A stretch of DNA of 64,000 nt from Cryptomeria japonica (GCF_030272615.1 NC_081406.1:403200939-403264938); one strand, 5' to 3'; counted from the stretch's first letter, positions 9,851 through 21,707 are shown. Notes: generated by a model not told the origin, from the letters alone. A program made the numbers and translations.

Positions 9851-11780
9851 TAACTGACACAACTGATTTGCTTGACTGTAGGAGTACCTACCTATGCTGG
9901 AGTCATGGGAGAGATTACCATCGACTCAGAGTTTACGACCGGAGTTGACATTTGAGGATAGGGAAGTGATTGAGGTTATGGGCTTGAGACATATTCTGTA
10001 AGTGCCTGAGTTTCAGGCGAACATAGGGTTGTTGACTGCGTTGGCTGAGAGATGGCACTCAGAGACTTGCAGTTTTCATTTGCTGATGGGTGAGATGATA
10101 GTCACCTTGAAGGATGTCTATAGGATACTGAGGATACCGATCGATGGGGAGTTGATTCCCTACAATCTAGACGGAGATAGGGATGCCTTGAGATGAGTTT
10201 TTCAGGATCTCAGACTGGAGATGAGGGCAGGACACGTGGCATGGGATACCATGACACAGACAGGATTGGCACTACCATCAGTACTGGCAGGAGTGATTAG
10301 TGGGTTCCTGTGTTCGGATAGGGCGACACGAGGGTTGGCTGTGGGCTGGGGGAGCACATTGGAGACACTGGTGACACAACATACCAGATATGCCTAGGGA
10401 CCGTGCATGCTGGCACACTTGTATTATGAACTTCATCAGTTTGTATACCATGGATCCGTAGGATTGGGCTGTGGAGTGACATTATTACAGGTATGGGCTT
10501 ATGAGCATCTGTCGGTGACATGATCGATATATTTCAGAGGCAGGGGCCATGGGCGCATTTTTGTGCATTTATATGACATGATTACATCTCAGCCATGGAT
10601 CGGGAGATTGGAGTACTGACATCGAGTCATTGATGAGATTGACACTGTGGTATGGAGGCCATACCGAGAGTGCGAGGAGTGGGAGGATGACGCAGTGGAG
10701 CTTCCATACACCTTCAGGAGCAGGTCTTTGGTTGGGCGGACGCCCTATGTACTGGAGAGGCAGTTGGTTGTCAGGGTTTGCAGCAGTTCGATAGGATTCA
10801 GTGGATGCCACGGGGTTCCAGGATGTATGCTTGGACAGTTAGGGATCAAGCACACTTCAGGCCGTTATTGTCATATAATCAGGCAGTGATGCAGCTGGTA
10901 GAGATGGCTCCCTTGCCTTGGGATATGTGGCTAGAGATAGAGGATGCAGGGATGGATGCAGAGTATACTACATATTGGGCTGAGCATCCATTTCCACGAC
11001 TGACAGATCCAGGGGAGCAGATAGATGGCGATGGCGGGGGGGATGAGGATGATGATGGAGATGGCGGAGGTAGAGGCCGGTGGAGGAGGTGGGGGTGATA
11101 GGAGAGAGGAGAGTGGCTCCGCGGAGAGAGGGTGGAGAGGAGAGATAGGCTCGCGTGGTGAGAGGTAGAGGTGGATTACCTTTACAGGTGCCAACAACAC
11201 AGGGTCCCAGACAGGTATAGGGACGAGGACAGGGGCAGGGGCAGGCACAGGAGCAGCCATAGGTACAAGGGCATGAGCAACCACAGGTACAAGGGGAGAG
11301 GAGGAGGATGAGCTATTGGAGTTGAGGGAGATCTGCCATGGACAGGTAGATGAGATCCAGGATCTCAAGCGGGAGAGGGATAGACTAAGGAGACAGTTGA
11401 GGGACACTAAGCGGGAGTGAGATCAGGCTATCCAGCGTTATACAGAGGCTAAGACAACACTGAGGGCAGGGAGGCAGGCGATAGAGGACACATGAGCTGG
11501 TTATGCTTATGTTCTGCGAGCCGGGGAGGAGATAGGCTACTGGAGAGACCTATACTATGGGGCTCTGCCACCAGAGCAGTGGGCTAGGAGCTTCCGTAGA
11601 CCATTGCGGACAACGACGACCACTGGAGGGAGGGACAGGAGACAGGCGTCTAGCGGTGGGGTCATGGGTCCTCCACCACCACTAGATAGAGGGGGTAGAA
11701 GAGATGATCCTGGGGCGGGTCCTTCCAGGGCTCAGACTCCGTCGAGGCCAGGCGGCTCCGAGGGAGGGAGTTCATCATAG

Positions 11781-12554
11781 AAGAGGGCTCCCTATGTATC
11801 AGTTTTGTACCATTTTGTATGATGACACCTTCGGGTGATTGTAGCCATATGTATTTTGACATTATTGTATCATGACACTTATGATTTTGATATATATATG
11901 AGATGATTCATATTTGCGGCAGCTATATGCATGTGTACCTATGTGATGAGATGTTTCATGATGTATGTTTATATGTGATGCTTATGTTATGGATGCAAAT
12001 ATGTATATGATGAAATGCAATATTTTTGTTCTTTTATGTATCTAATATGTTATGCCAATGCAAATGTGAATGTATGAAATGTAAATGAATATGATAATGC
12101 AAATGTAAAATGTGCTAATATGTGTTGTGTGCAGGATGTGATGCAATTGTGATATCTATATGTATGTATGAAATGCTTAATATGTGGTAATGCAGGTGCA
12201 GCTACATGAAATGCAAATATTTTTGGTGTGTCATTATACTCAGTCATGTGATAGCAGGCTACACAGACTCAGGAAGGACGATGGAAGTCAATCAAGAAAA
12301 GGGGATGGAAGATAGAAGATATGAAAGTGAAAGAGCTTCTTGTGCGTTATCATCATTGAGCTTTATTATGGCAAAATAGGTTATGACAATCGAAGCATAT
12401 TTTCGACCCAGAAAGTCATTGTACCTGTTTGCATGGAGATAAGGCAGTCTCAAACAAGGAATGCCCCAGTTCATACTAGACTTACAGTGTTCTCATATCC
12501 TTGGACAAGTCATAGCATTACTAAGAGACAATCCACAAACAGCAAAAGAAAAAT
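11781..12554. other. Tat-2 remnant and unresolved junction to Copia-2
   Basis: 11860-12250 is AT-rich with many ATGCAAAT and TATGTATATG words, like the equivalent part of Tat-1 downstream of PMD-B (about 29280-29680). 12296-12554 has an open plus-strand stretch (RPRKSLYLFAWR, FILDLQCSHILGQ in one frame) that I cannot assign. Copia Gag homology starts abruptly at about 12555. The rest of Tat-2, the middle of Copia-1 and the Copia-2 5' LTR must have been lost or rearranged here. Confidence 0.45.
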
Positions 12555-13272
12555 AGGTGACGAGATCAAGGAAGTTGAACATAACATTAGAGTGAAGGAA
12601 GCATTGCTAAGTGCCTTGACTGATTTAGAAATGAAAAATGTAATGGGACTTCATACCGCACATGAGATCTGGGAGAATCTCGAGACCCTGTATGAAGGAG
12701 ATAAACAAGTCAAAGTTGCTAAGTTGCAGAGTTTGAAAGGGAAATATGAGATGTTGAAGATGGGAGAAGATGAGAAAATAAATACCTTTATGGCTAAGGT
12801 GAATGATCTTTTCCTAGGTATTAGATGTGTTGGTGGAAATATTAAAGAAGATGAAATTGTTGCTAAGGTGCTAAGATCTTTGCCTCCTGCTTACAAACAT
12901 AAGGTCGCTGCTATAGATGATATTCAGAGTGTGACTACAATGACAAGATATATGTTGGTTGGAAAGATTGCTGCATTTGGGCTGAGAAAATTTTGTGAAT
13001 CACATGGAAAGTTTAAGACATCATTTAGAGAATCTGTATCTGGAAAGAATAAGTATGAACCTAAAGAGTGCAGAATATCCAAATATGAAAGAGAATGGAG
13101 AGAGATGGAAGAACAAGAAAGAGAACTGGACGAGCTTGAAGCATTGATTGCTTGGAGATTGCCTAAAGGAGCCGGTAAGTATGATGAAAAATTACCCTTG
13201 AAATGTTTCTCTTACAATAAGGTAGGACATTTTTCTTCTAGGTTCCCAGAGAGAATGGCTAAGTATGACAGG
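12555..13272 (+). pseudogene. Copia-2 Gag, 3' part
   Basis: This is the Gag of a plus-strand copia, which would form the virus-like particle. GDEIKEVEHNIRVKEALLS, LHTAHEIWENLETLYEGD, VAKLQSLKGKYEMLKMGED and VLRSLPPAYKHKVAAID are typical copia Gag blocks and match Copia-4 and Copia-6 closely. The zinc knuckle near 13200 is damaged: the second and fourth Cys of CCHC are Tyr and Phe. The N-terminal Gag and 5' LTR are missing. The frame ends where a chromovirus has inserted (13273) and resumes at 19471: KYDR before the insertion joins HDKFDKHDK after it. Confidence 0.85.
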
Positions 13273-14063
13273 TGATGCAAGAGCATCCCCGGTTCTTGGC
13301 AATCTTGCATCAACCAAAAAAATATATCGTTCTGTTTGCAGTTTCAATATTTTTTTCTATACCTCTTGGATTTGGCTCACCAGAACATGTGGAGTTGGAT
13401 TTTGCTTGAATATTTGATCATCTTCATTATTCCCAAACCACAAAGCATTTGATCATTTTCCGGCAAGTTATCGCTATCGGTTTCCGTGACAGTTTTCTAT
13501 TACCGGTTGCTTGTTCTATTTCCGGTTGCCTAGATCTATTTTGCATTAGTGATCTATCAGATCCCTTCCGTAGCTTGCAAAGCCCTGAGCGTTGATTCCA
13601 ATATTCCTTGGCATGTGGCCGACCTTCCCTTTGATTCTCACTTCATCCTTTGGATTTTCCGGAGGAATTTCTTTGGCCGAGGCCGACCTTGTTGGTTTTA
13701 CACGTTAGGTCTTGTTCTTCGGGTTTTGATTCCTTTTTGGGCCGACTGGATCCCCTTGGATCATATAAATCTTTGAATAGAGCATTAGAATGTAGGGAGA
13801 GATTTAGACAGAATGTAGAAGATAGATCTTTAGTCTTGAGGTCCCAATTGTGACTTATCCTATATTTTGAGCATGTTTTAGCAGGCCTGTGAGTTGATTT
13901 CTGTAACCCGGTTGTTACCGGTTGGTTGTAAACAATTTTTCATGATATAATTCAATCTGTTCTGCATTGCCTTCATCATATCCTTGTGTTTCCATTGTGT
14001 TTACTCTTGCTGAATGGTCCAGAATGATCTCTTTGATGTCCCTCCTAATCGATGACTGCACCA
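13273..14063 (+). repeat. chromovirus 5' LTR
   Basis: It starts TGATGCAAGAG and ends GACTGCACCA, followed after two bases by the primer-binding site. A TATAAAT box lies near 13764. It pairs with 18684-19465. Confidence 0.9.
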
Positions 14064-14065
14064 AG

Positions 14066-14077
14066 TGGTATCAGAGC
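14066..14077 (+). other. primer-binding site (initiator tRNA-Met type)
   Basis: TGGTATCAGAGC sits two bases after the 5' LTR and complements the 3' end of plant initiator methionine tRNA. It primes minus-strand DNA synthesis. Confidence 0.9.
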
Positions 14078-14172
14078 GACTTTCATTCTGGAGATTGTGT
14101 TGTCCTGAGAAATTTTGTTGTGGGGTGGTGGATTGTGGATCCAATTTGTAGCTGTAGAGGACTGGTGTGAAG

Positions 14173-15200
14173 ATGGCGCGAAGAGGAAATAGGAATAGTG
14201 GAGCATGTGGGAATGCAGACACTTCTATGATGGAAATGTTACGAGGAATTGCAGCCCGGTTGGAAGCCATTGAGACAACATAGAGAAGAGGCCGACATAT
14301 TGAAGATGTGAGTGAAGATGAAGGAGAAGAAGCCCCGATGAAACAAGTAAATCCACCGGCGATTGATCTGGATGAAGAGAGGTTTTTGAGGGTTTTGAGT
14401 AGGGCGAATACTAAATTGAACTCAGATGAATTGATGGATTGGATCTCGGAGATGGAGAAATATTTTGATTTTGAGAACACCACAGAGGAAAGGAAGGTGA
14501 AGTATGCTTGTAGTTGGGTGAAAGCTCATGCATCTCTTTGGTGGGAACATTTGCAGGTTGATAGACAAAGGATAGGTAAAGAGAAAATCAAAACATGGGA
14601 TCGGATGGTTGCGAAGTTAAAATCAAAGTTTATGCTAGCCGATTACAAGTGATTTTATTCCGGAAGTTGCAGAATTTGAAGCAGAAGGAATCTAGGTTGA
14701 AGGAGTATACTGAAGTATTCTACAAGTTGAATATCAGATTTGGACATGTTGATGATGAAGTTGAACAAGTTGTCTTATATTTGAGTGAATTGCGGATGTC
14801 TTTACAAGATTAACTCAGTTTGATCAAGTTGTAGAGTGTTGAAGAAGCTTACCAGTATGCCCTGAAAGCAGAAGAGAAGTTGAGCAAAAGACATGAGTAG
14901 ATACAGAGAGGTAGAGGTGGAAGGTTTACTGGAGGAAGATTTTAAAGAGGAAGAGGATACACCAAAGGAAGAGGTACTTGTATAAATCAGGACAAGGACA
15001 AGGAAGTAAGCAAAGATGGTAATTCATACCGAAAGGGTGATAGAAATTTATATCGGAGGAGAGAACCCGATGGCTACTGGAATGAGAATTTTTGAAAAGA
15101 TGACATAAGACAAGATAAGAGAGTATTTAGAGGTTTTTCTATAAGTGTGGAGGAGAAGGACATCGTGCTTTCAAGTGTAAAAAGATAGAGAATATCGAAA
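14173..15200 (+). pseudogene. chromovirus Gag
   Basis: The ATG at 14173 begins MARRGNRNSG. After one TAG the frame runs through a typical gypsy Gag core with DWISEMEKYFDFENTTEERK and ACSWVKAHASLWWEHLQ to a frameshift near 14650. It continues LKQKESRLKEYTEVFYKLN and EEAYQYALKAEEKL to an Arg/Gly-rich stretch. A zinc knuckle near 15140-15178 reads YKCGGEGHRAFKC, with the first Cys replaced by Phe. This is the particle protein with nucleic-acid-binding tail. Several TAG and TGA codons interrupt it. Confidence 0.85.
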
Positions 15201-15207
15201 GAACAAA

Positions 15208-15890
15208 ATGGTGGAAGAAAAATCTACCGGGTCAGCTAACAAATCAGAATATGGAGAACTGTTGATAATGAGGAGAGTTTTGTGTCATACCAGAGAAGAT
15301 GAGGAGCCATTGCAAAGGAGGAATTTGTTCAAGACCAGATGCAAGGTATCTGGTAAGTGTTTTAAAGGTGTTATTGATAGTGGTAGTTCAGATAACCTTG
15401 TTTCAAAGGAGATGGTGAATAAGTTAAATTTGGAAAGATTAAAACACCCTAAGCCTTATTAGATAGCATGGATTCAGGATGAACATAAGTTGTTAGTAAG
15501 TGAGCAATGTTTGGTAAAATTGAAAATTAAGAATTATCATGATGAAGTCTTATGTGATATTATGGCGATGGATATTTGTCACCTTTTGTTTGGTAGACCT
15601 TGGTAGTTTTATAGATAGGCAATACATGATGGGAGGAAGAACATATACACTATTCTGGAAAATGGGATAAAGCAAACCTTGTTACCCTTTAAGGAGCCTT
15701 TGAAGAGTGAAGTCTGTATGAATGCTAGGATCTATTTGGTGGATGGAAGGAAAATCCAAAATGGAATGAGACATGAGAATGTATATTTTGCCTTAGTTCC
15801 TAAGAAGACTGAGAACTCGAAACTTGAAGAAGTTAAACTTGAAGAGAGAGAGAAATTATTGACAGAATATGAAGACATCATCTAAGAGAA
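15208..15890 (+). pseudogene. chromovirus protease and linker to RT
   Basis: The aspartic protease active site is seen as GVIDSGSSDNLVS near 15370, where D-S-G is intact. LLFGRPW near 15590 is the usual second conserved block before RT. The following linker (PLKSEVCMNARIYLVDGRK) leads to RT. The frame has TAG codons near 15462 and 15606. The protease would cut the polyprotein; it cannot be made here as an intact protein. Confidence 0.8.
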
Positions 15891-15891
15891 T

Positions 15892-17356
15892 GTGCCTGAT
15901 GGAATACCACTGGTAAGAAGTGTCAGTCATTGTATGGACCCGATTCTCGAAGCTAGTTTTCCTAACAAAGCTGCACACCGGATGACATCGACAGAGAATG
16001 AGGAGTTGAATAGACAAGTGCACGAGTTGCTGAAGAAAGGTTTGATCAGAGAAAGTCTGAGCCCTTGTGCAGTACCAGTAGTGTTAGCACCTAAGAAGAA
16101 TAGAGAATGGAGAATAGAGGATGTGTACTGATTCCAGAGCAATAAATAAGATCACAATGAAATACTGGTTTCCTTTGCCTAGGATGGATGACATAATGGG
16201 CTGTTTGAGTGGAGCCAAATACTTTATAAAGATATATTTGAAGAGTGGATATCATTGGACCAGGATCAGAGAAGGAGATGAGTGGAAGACAACATTCAAG
16301 ACAAATGAAGGACTGTATGAACGGTTGGTGATGCCTTTTGGGTTAACTAATGCACCGAGTACTTTCACGAGGTTAATGAATGAGGTATTGAAGAAATTCT
16401 TGGGTAAGTTTGTTATTGTTTATTTGGATGATATTCTGATTTTCAGTAAGACAAAAGAAGAGCATTTGTTGCATTTGAGACAAGTTCTACAGAGGTTGAG
16501 AGAAGAGAAGTTGCTGATAAACTTGAAGAAGTGGACTTTCATGAAGGAAGAGTTAGTCTATTTGGGATTTGTGATATCTTCTAATGGATTAAAGATGAAC
16601 CCTGAGAAGGTGAAAGAAATTGTTGAATGGCCTACACCGGAAAACATTGGAGAGGTAAGATCATTTCATGGATTGGCTAGTTTCTACTGGACATTTATCA
16701 GAAATTTCAATTCTATTTGTAGCCCTATGACTGAGACAATGAGAGGGGACAAGAAGGAATTCAAGTGGACCACCAGGGAAAACAAAATTTTTGAACTGTT
16801 GAAGTAAAAAGTGATTGAGCAGCCTGTGTCAGCTTTACCATATTTCGACAAAGTATTTCAAGTTGATTGCGATGCAAGTGGAACAACAATTGGAGCAGCC
16901 TTGAGTCAAGAAGGGAGAGCAGTAGCTTATTTCAGTGAGAAGTTGAGTGATGCCCGAAGGAGATATTCAGTGTATGATCAGGAATTCTATGCCATAGTTC
17001 AAGCCTTGAAGAAGTGGAGACATTACTTGTTGCCTAAGGAGTTTGTGTTGTATACAGATCATCAAGCCTTGAAGTATTTGAACCATTAGAGTAAGTTAAA
17101 TCAGAGACACATGAGATGGGTAGAATTTTTGCAAAGTTACACCTTTGTGTTGAAACATAGAAGTGGGAAATTTAACAAAGTTGTTGATGACTTGAGTAGA
17201 AGAAGGAATTTGCTGATAGAGATGAGAGTGATAGTATTAGGGTTTGAGGAGTTGAAGACCTTGTATGATGATGACCCAAATTTTGCAGATACTTGGAAAG
17301 AATGTAGAGAACCGGTTATGGAAGATAGGAGTAAGTGGTTGGATTATTTCATTTAG
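15892..17356 (+). pseudogene. chromovirus reverse transcriptase and RNase H
   Basis: The RT starts PDGIPLVRSVSH, continues ELLKKGLIRESLSPCAVPVVL, then shifts frame at about 16125 to [37 protein letters not shown] and the catalytic YLDD (near 16420, [11 protein letters not shown]) are intact. The connection domain has [13 protein letters not shown] and [17 protein letters not shown]. After a TAA at 16807 the RNase H shows [18 protein letters not shown] and [13 protein letters not shown], then a TAG and RHMRWVEFLQSYTF. The domain order is complete and the motifs well kept, but a frameshift and several stops disable it. Confidence 0.9.
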
Positions 17357-18475
17357 GATGTGATGTTATTCAAAGGAGTTTAGTTATGTATACCTAGGAG
17401 TTTTATGCAGGAAAAATTGATAAAGGAGAAACATAGTGGAGGATTAGCCGAACACTTTGGTGTTGACAAAAAAATAGTATTGGTGAGTGAGCATTACTTC
17501 TGGCCCTAGATTCATAAGGATGTTAGAAAGTTTGTACAAAATTGTAGAATTTGTCAAGTTGCAAAAGGGAGTAGTCAGAATGTGGGATTGTACAAACCTT
17601 TGACAGTACCGGTAAGACCTTGGGAGGATATAAGCATGGATTTCATACTTGAATTGCCTAAAACACGAAGAGGGAATGGCTTACTCATTTCATACCTTGT
17701 AAGAAGAAATCAGATGCAGTGCATATAGGAGACCTATTTTTCAAGGAAGTGGTGAGATTGCATGGATCACCTAAAAGCATAGTTTCAGACAGAGATACTA
17801 AGTTTGTTGGTTATTTTTGGAGAGAACTTTGGATGAAGATGAAGACAAATTTGAATTCAGTTCTACTTTTCACTTGCATACTGATGGACAGATAGAGGTA
17901 GTTAATCGGAGTTTGGGAAATTTATTGAGATGTTTAGTTGGAGACAAAACCAGGAGTTGGGATTTGATTCTTGCACAAGCAGAGTTTGCTTACAATAATT
18001 TAGTGAACATGAGTATTGGAAGAACACCCTTTGAGATTGTTACCGAAACACACCCTAGAGGTATATCAGAATTGAGAGATATCAGCAGTGAAGACCAGAG
18101 AAGTTTAGAAGTAGAAGACTTTGCATATCACATGCTAGCCTTGCATATTCAGGTTAAGCAACATTTAGAGGACATGGACAACAAGTATAAGGAGAAGGAA
18201 TTTGAGAAGAGGAGACATAAGGAATTTGAAGTTGGTGATAAAGTGATGGTGTATCTAAGAAAAGAGAGATTCCCGGTTGGAGCCTATAACAAGTTGTAGA
18301 TGAGGAAGTTTGGACCTTGTAAGATCTTGAGGAAATTCAGTTCCGGAAATGCATATGAAGTGGAGTTACCGAATGATTTGAGTATTTTACCTATATTTAA
18401 TATTGCAGATCTACATCAGTATCATGACTAGAATTCAATGAGAATAGTATTGTAGACTTGGAGAAACGGTTGCCT
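17357..18475 (+). pseudogene. chromovirus integrase
   Basis: The HHCC zinc-binding start is seen in the 17420-17570 stretch (EKHSGGLAEHFGVDK, then NCRICQVAKG). The first catalytic Asp is in [14 protein letters not shown] (near 17630), the second in SDRDTKF (near 17790), and the Glu region is in [15 protein letters not shown] (near 17880). FAYNNLVNMSIGRTPFEIV follows. The C-terminal part has KVMVYLRKERFPVGAYNKL, FGPCKILRKFSSGNAYEVEL and NIADLHQYHD, as expected just before a chromodomain. Frameshifts occur near 17700 and 17815, with TAG codons throughout. Confidence 0.85.
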
Positions 18476-18481
18476 TAGAAG

Positions 18482-18652
18482 GAACCAGATCACATTGAAG
18501 ACATTTTGGATAGTAGGATTGGGCGTAGTACCCGTAGCAGTCCATTTAAGGAGTATCTTGTGAAGTGGAAAGGCAGACCAGTTGAAGACTCATCTTGGAT
18601 TTCTCAGGAAGAGGTAGACCGCCTTGGTTTTCCTCTGACCCCAGCAAAGTGA
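18482..18652 (+). pseudogene. chromodomain at the end of the chromovirus Pol
   Basis: The frame reads EPDHIEDILDSRIG, then PFKEYLVKWKGRPVEDSSWI and QEEVDRLGFPLTP, ending in TGA at 18650. The YLVKWKGRP and SSW blocks are those of the chromodomain fused to chromoviral integrase, which in this family steers integration towards modified histone tails. The stretch itself is open, and the stop lies only about 30 bases before the 3' LTR. Confidence 0.85.
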
Positions 18653-18683
18653 GAGACTCACTTTTTCAACAACCATGGATGTC

Positions 18684-19465
18684 TGATGCAGGAGCCCCCG
18701 GTTCTTGGCAATCTTGCATCAACCAAAAATATTTCTTTCTGTTTTCTTTTATGTTTGCAGTTTCAACATTTCTTTATGTACCTTTCAAATTTGGCTCACC
18801 GGAACCTGTGGAGTTGGATTTTGATTGAAGACTTGATCATTTTCCTTATTCCCAAACCATAGAGCATTTGGATCATTTTTCGGCAAGTTACCACTACTGG
18901 TTTCCGTGATAGTTTTATGTTACTGGTTGCCTGGAACTATTTTGCATTAGTGATCTACCAGATCCCTTCCATAGCTTGCAAAGCCCCGAGCGTTGATTCC
19001 AATGTTCCTTGGCGTGTGGCCAACCTTCCCTTTGATTCTCACTTCATCGTTTGGATTTTCTGGAGCAATTTGTTTGGTGGAGGTCGACCTTGTTGGTTTT
19101 ACATGTTAGATCTTGTTCTTTGGGTTTTGATCCCTTTCTGGGCCGACCAGATCCCCTTGGATTGTATAAATCTTTGTAATAGAGATTTAAAATGTAGGGA
19201 GAGAGTTAGACATAACGTAAAAGATAAATCTTTAGTCTTGAGGTCCCAATTGTGACCTGTCCTGTATTTTGAGCATGTTTTAGCAGATCTATGAGCCAAT
19301 TTCTGTAACCCGGCTGTTATCGATTGGTTGTAAACAATTTTTCATGAGATAATTCAACCTGTTCTACATTTCCTCCATCATATCGCTGTGTTTTTGTTGT
19401 GTTTACTTTTGCTGACCAATCCAGCCTGATCTCTTTGAGGTCCCTCCTAACCGGTGACTACACCA
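18684..19465 (+). repeat. chromovirus 3' LTR
   Basis: It starts TGATGCAGGAG and ends GACTACACCA, matching the 5' LTR throughout with many substitutions and small indels. It is followed by the duplication ATAGG and then by the resumed Copia-2 Gag frame. Confidence 0.9.
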
Positions 19466-19470
19466 ATAGG

Positions 19471-21235
19471 CATGATAAATTTGATAAGCATGACAAAAAT
19501 GATAGATATGAGAAGCATGAGAAGTATGAAAAGCCTTATAAGTCTAACTGGAATTATAGGAATCATAAGAACTCCTATTATGTTGTTGATCAAGGTGTTA
19601 CAGATGAAGAATCAGAAGGAGATGAAGTTGTATTTCTTGCCATTAAGGAAGAAAAATTGGTACTTGTTGATCCCACTAGTTGCATTGTTGAGGAGAAAGC
19701 TTTAGCTGCTAAAGTTGAAGAAAATGATGAATGGGTGATTGACAATGGTTGTCCACATCATATGACCGGTGATAAAACCAAATTTGTGAGTATGAAAAGG
19801 TATGATGGTGGACTAGTAAGATTTGGAGATGACAAAGCCTGTGTGATCCATGGTAGAGGTTCTATTTCCTTTGATGGTAAGCATAATACTGATGATGTTC
19901 TGTATGTTGAAGGTTTGAAGCATAATCTTTTGATTTTTGGATAGATGGCTGACAAAGGTTATGATTTGCAATTTTAAGAATGCTAAATGCAAGATCCTAA
20001 ATGCCTCTGGTATAGAGATTGCATCTAGGACTAAGACTGAAGGTAATATTTTTTATTTGAATGCTGGTGAGAAAAGTTGTTTGATTGGTTAGATTGATGA
20101 AAGTTGGTTGTGGCATAGGAGAATGTGTCATGTTAATTTTGATTCAATGATTAAGATCAGTTCTATTCAAATTGTTAAAGATCTGCCTAAAATTGTTAAG
20201 CCTGCTATTCCAGTATGTAAGGAATGTCAGTTGGGTAAGCTAACAAGAATTTCTTTTCAAGAGAAAGTAGTATACATATGATGGATTGCTAGATCTTGTG
20301 CATACTGACCTATGTGGACCTACAAATATTAGAAGTGTCCAGAGAGACATATATTTTATGTTGTTAATTGATGATTATTTCAGGATGACGTGGGTTGTCT
20401 TTTTGAAGGGGAAATCTGAAGCAGTAGACAAATTCAAGATATTCAAAGAAAAGGTTGAGATCGAGTCAAGATTGAAGGTGAAATGTCTAAGATCTGACAA
20501 AGATGGAGAATTTTGTTCTAGTGAATTTGATTCATTATGTGATAAGCATGGGATTAGAAGACAATTATCTGCTCCTAGAACCCCTCGGCGGAATGGAGTT
20601 GTTGAAAATAAGAACAAGATTGTTTTGGATACTGCAAGGACTATGTTGATTGAAGAAAATATTCCAAAGATCTATTGGAGAGAATCTATTAGCACTGTTG
20701 TTTACACATTCAACCAAGTTCATATCAAATGTGATATCGACAAGACTCCTTATGTGTTATGGTTTGGTCATGTTCCTACTGTTAGATATTTTAGAGTATT
20801 TGGTAGAAAATGTTATATCAAAAGAGATGAGGACATAGGAAAGTTTGATGCAAGAAGTGATGAAAGAATTTTATTGGGATATTCAACAAAGAGAAAATCC
20901 TATCGGTGCTACAATAAGAGACTGAGAAATATAGTGGAAAGTGCAAATGTGAAGGTGAATGAGAACCTTGGGAAAGAGATCAGAGCTTGTGGATATGATG
21001 ATGGTCAACATCTTGTTCTGAATCCTATTTAGACTGAAGAACCGAAGTAGAATGCTCTAGTAGAAATTGTTAATCTCGATGTTGCTGCTACTGGTGGAGA
21101 AGTGCAGGAACCTGAAAATCAGAACAATTAGAAGTCTCCGAGGTATGTAAGAGTGAATCATTCAGAAAATCAAATTATTGGTGATAAAAATAAAGGTGTG
21201 ATGACTAGAAGAAGTTTAGCTACTGAGAGGTATGC
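19471..21235 (+). pseudogene. Copia-2 Gag end, protease and integrase
   Basis: This continues the frame cut at 13272. A basic Tyr/Lys-rich linker leads to the protease site as EWVIDNGCPHHMTGDK (near 19730; N replaces S in D-S-G). LYVEGLKHNLL ends in a TAG where Gln is expected (19942). The GAG-pre-integrase part has the WLWHRRMCHVNFDS block and VCKECQLGK. The integrase core has DLVHTDLCGP (first Asp), LRSDKDGEF (second Asp) and NGVVENKNK (Glu). The C-terminal block is TPYVLWFGHVPTVRYFRVFG. The long open frame 20286-21032 covers most of the integrase. Later stops are mostly TAG. Confidence 0.88.
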
Positions 21236-21707
21236 TTGATTTCTAAAGTTGAACCTAAAGATGTTGTTGAAGCTTGCAAAGATGAAAATCAGATGAGAGC
21301 TATGGAAGAGGAATTAGATCATACTGAAAAGAATAACACATGGGAGCTTGTGCCTATACCTAAAGATAAGAATGTGATTCGTACTAAATGGTTATTTAAG
21401 AATAAATTGAATGAAGCCGATGAAGTTGTCAGGAATAAAGCAAGATTAGTATGCAAAGGATATACATAGAAATAAGGAGTTGATTATGAGGAGACTTTTG
21501 CTCTAGTGGCCAAACTTGAAGTTGTTAGACTGTTGCTTGCATATGCTTCCTATAAAGATTTCAAGGTATATAAGATGGATGTCAAATCTGCCTTTTTGAA
21601 TGGTGATCTTGAGGAGGAAGTCTACATTGAGCAACATGATGGATTGTCATTATCTGATGATGGAGACATGGTATGTAAACTGAAAAAAGATCTTTATGGG
21701 TTGAAAC
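21236..21707 (+). pseudogene. Copia-2 reverse transcriptase, N-terminal part
   Basis: EPKDVVEACKDENQMRAMEE and NNTWELVPIPKDKNVIRTKW are the usual start of copia RT. RLVCKGYT is followed by TAG and TAA where Gln codons are expected, then GVDYEETFALVAKLEVVRLL and YKMDVKSAFLNGDLEEEVYI with the first catalytic Asp. The frame stops inside KKDLYGLK at 21707, exactly where the Tat-1 LTR begins, and resumes with QAPRTWYARLDN at 35277. Confidence 0.9.

Larger units (their letters stand above)
9027..11780 (+). pseudogene. PMD-A: plant mobile domain gene inside Tat-2, antisense to it
   Basis: This is a broken gene of the plant mobile domain family (PMD, related to Arabidopsis MAIN/MAIL1, nuclear proteins in gene and transposon silencing). 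A short first exon is proposed at 9027-9101 (MALVHRFDRVCRF start, donor GTAAAA). An intron with minisatellites follows, then exon 2 from 9882 after GACTGTAG. Exon 2 shows FQANIGLLTALAERWHSE, FHLLMGEM, DVYRILRIPIDGE, MLAHLYYELH, LLQVWAYEHL and VVWRPYRECEEW, a close match in order to PMD-B. A Gly/Asp/Arg-rich segment (about 11030-11270) leads to a coiled coil (about 11290-11480) and a Pro/Gly-rich tail ending at TAG 11778-11780. At least six in-frame stops and a frameshift near 10770 break it. Most stops are TGA or TAG that could come from CGA, TGG or CAA by C-to-T change. Confidence 0.75.
13273..19465 (+). mobile_element. Ty3/gypsy chromovirus inserted in Copia-2 Gag
   Basis: This 6.2-kb element has both LTRs, an initiator-Met primer site, Gag-PR-RT-RH-IN and a C-terminal chromodomain. 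The flanking 5-bp duplications are ACAGG (13268-13272) and ATAGG (19466-19470), which differ by one C-to-T change. By eye the two LTRs differ at roughly one position in six or seven, so the insertion is old. The coding region has many stops and frameshifts. It is younger than Copia-2, whose gag it splits. Confidence 0.92.

Noticed and set aside
10931-11407. 158-codon minus-strand frame opposite PMD-A
   Set aside because: Ser/Pro/Ala-rich shadow of the Gly/Arg-rich and coiled-coil coding on the plus strand.
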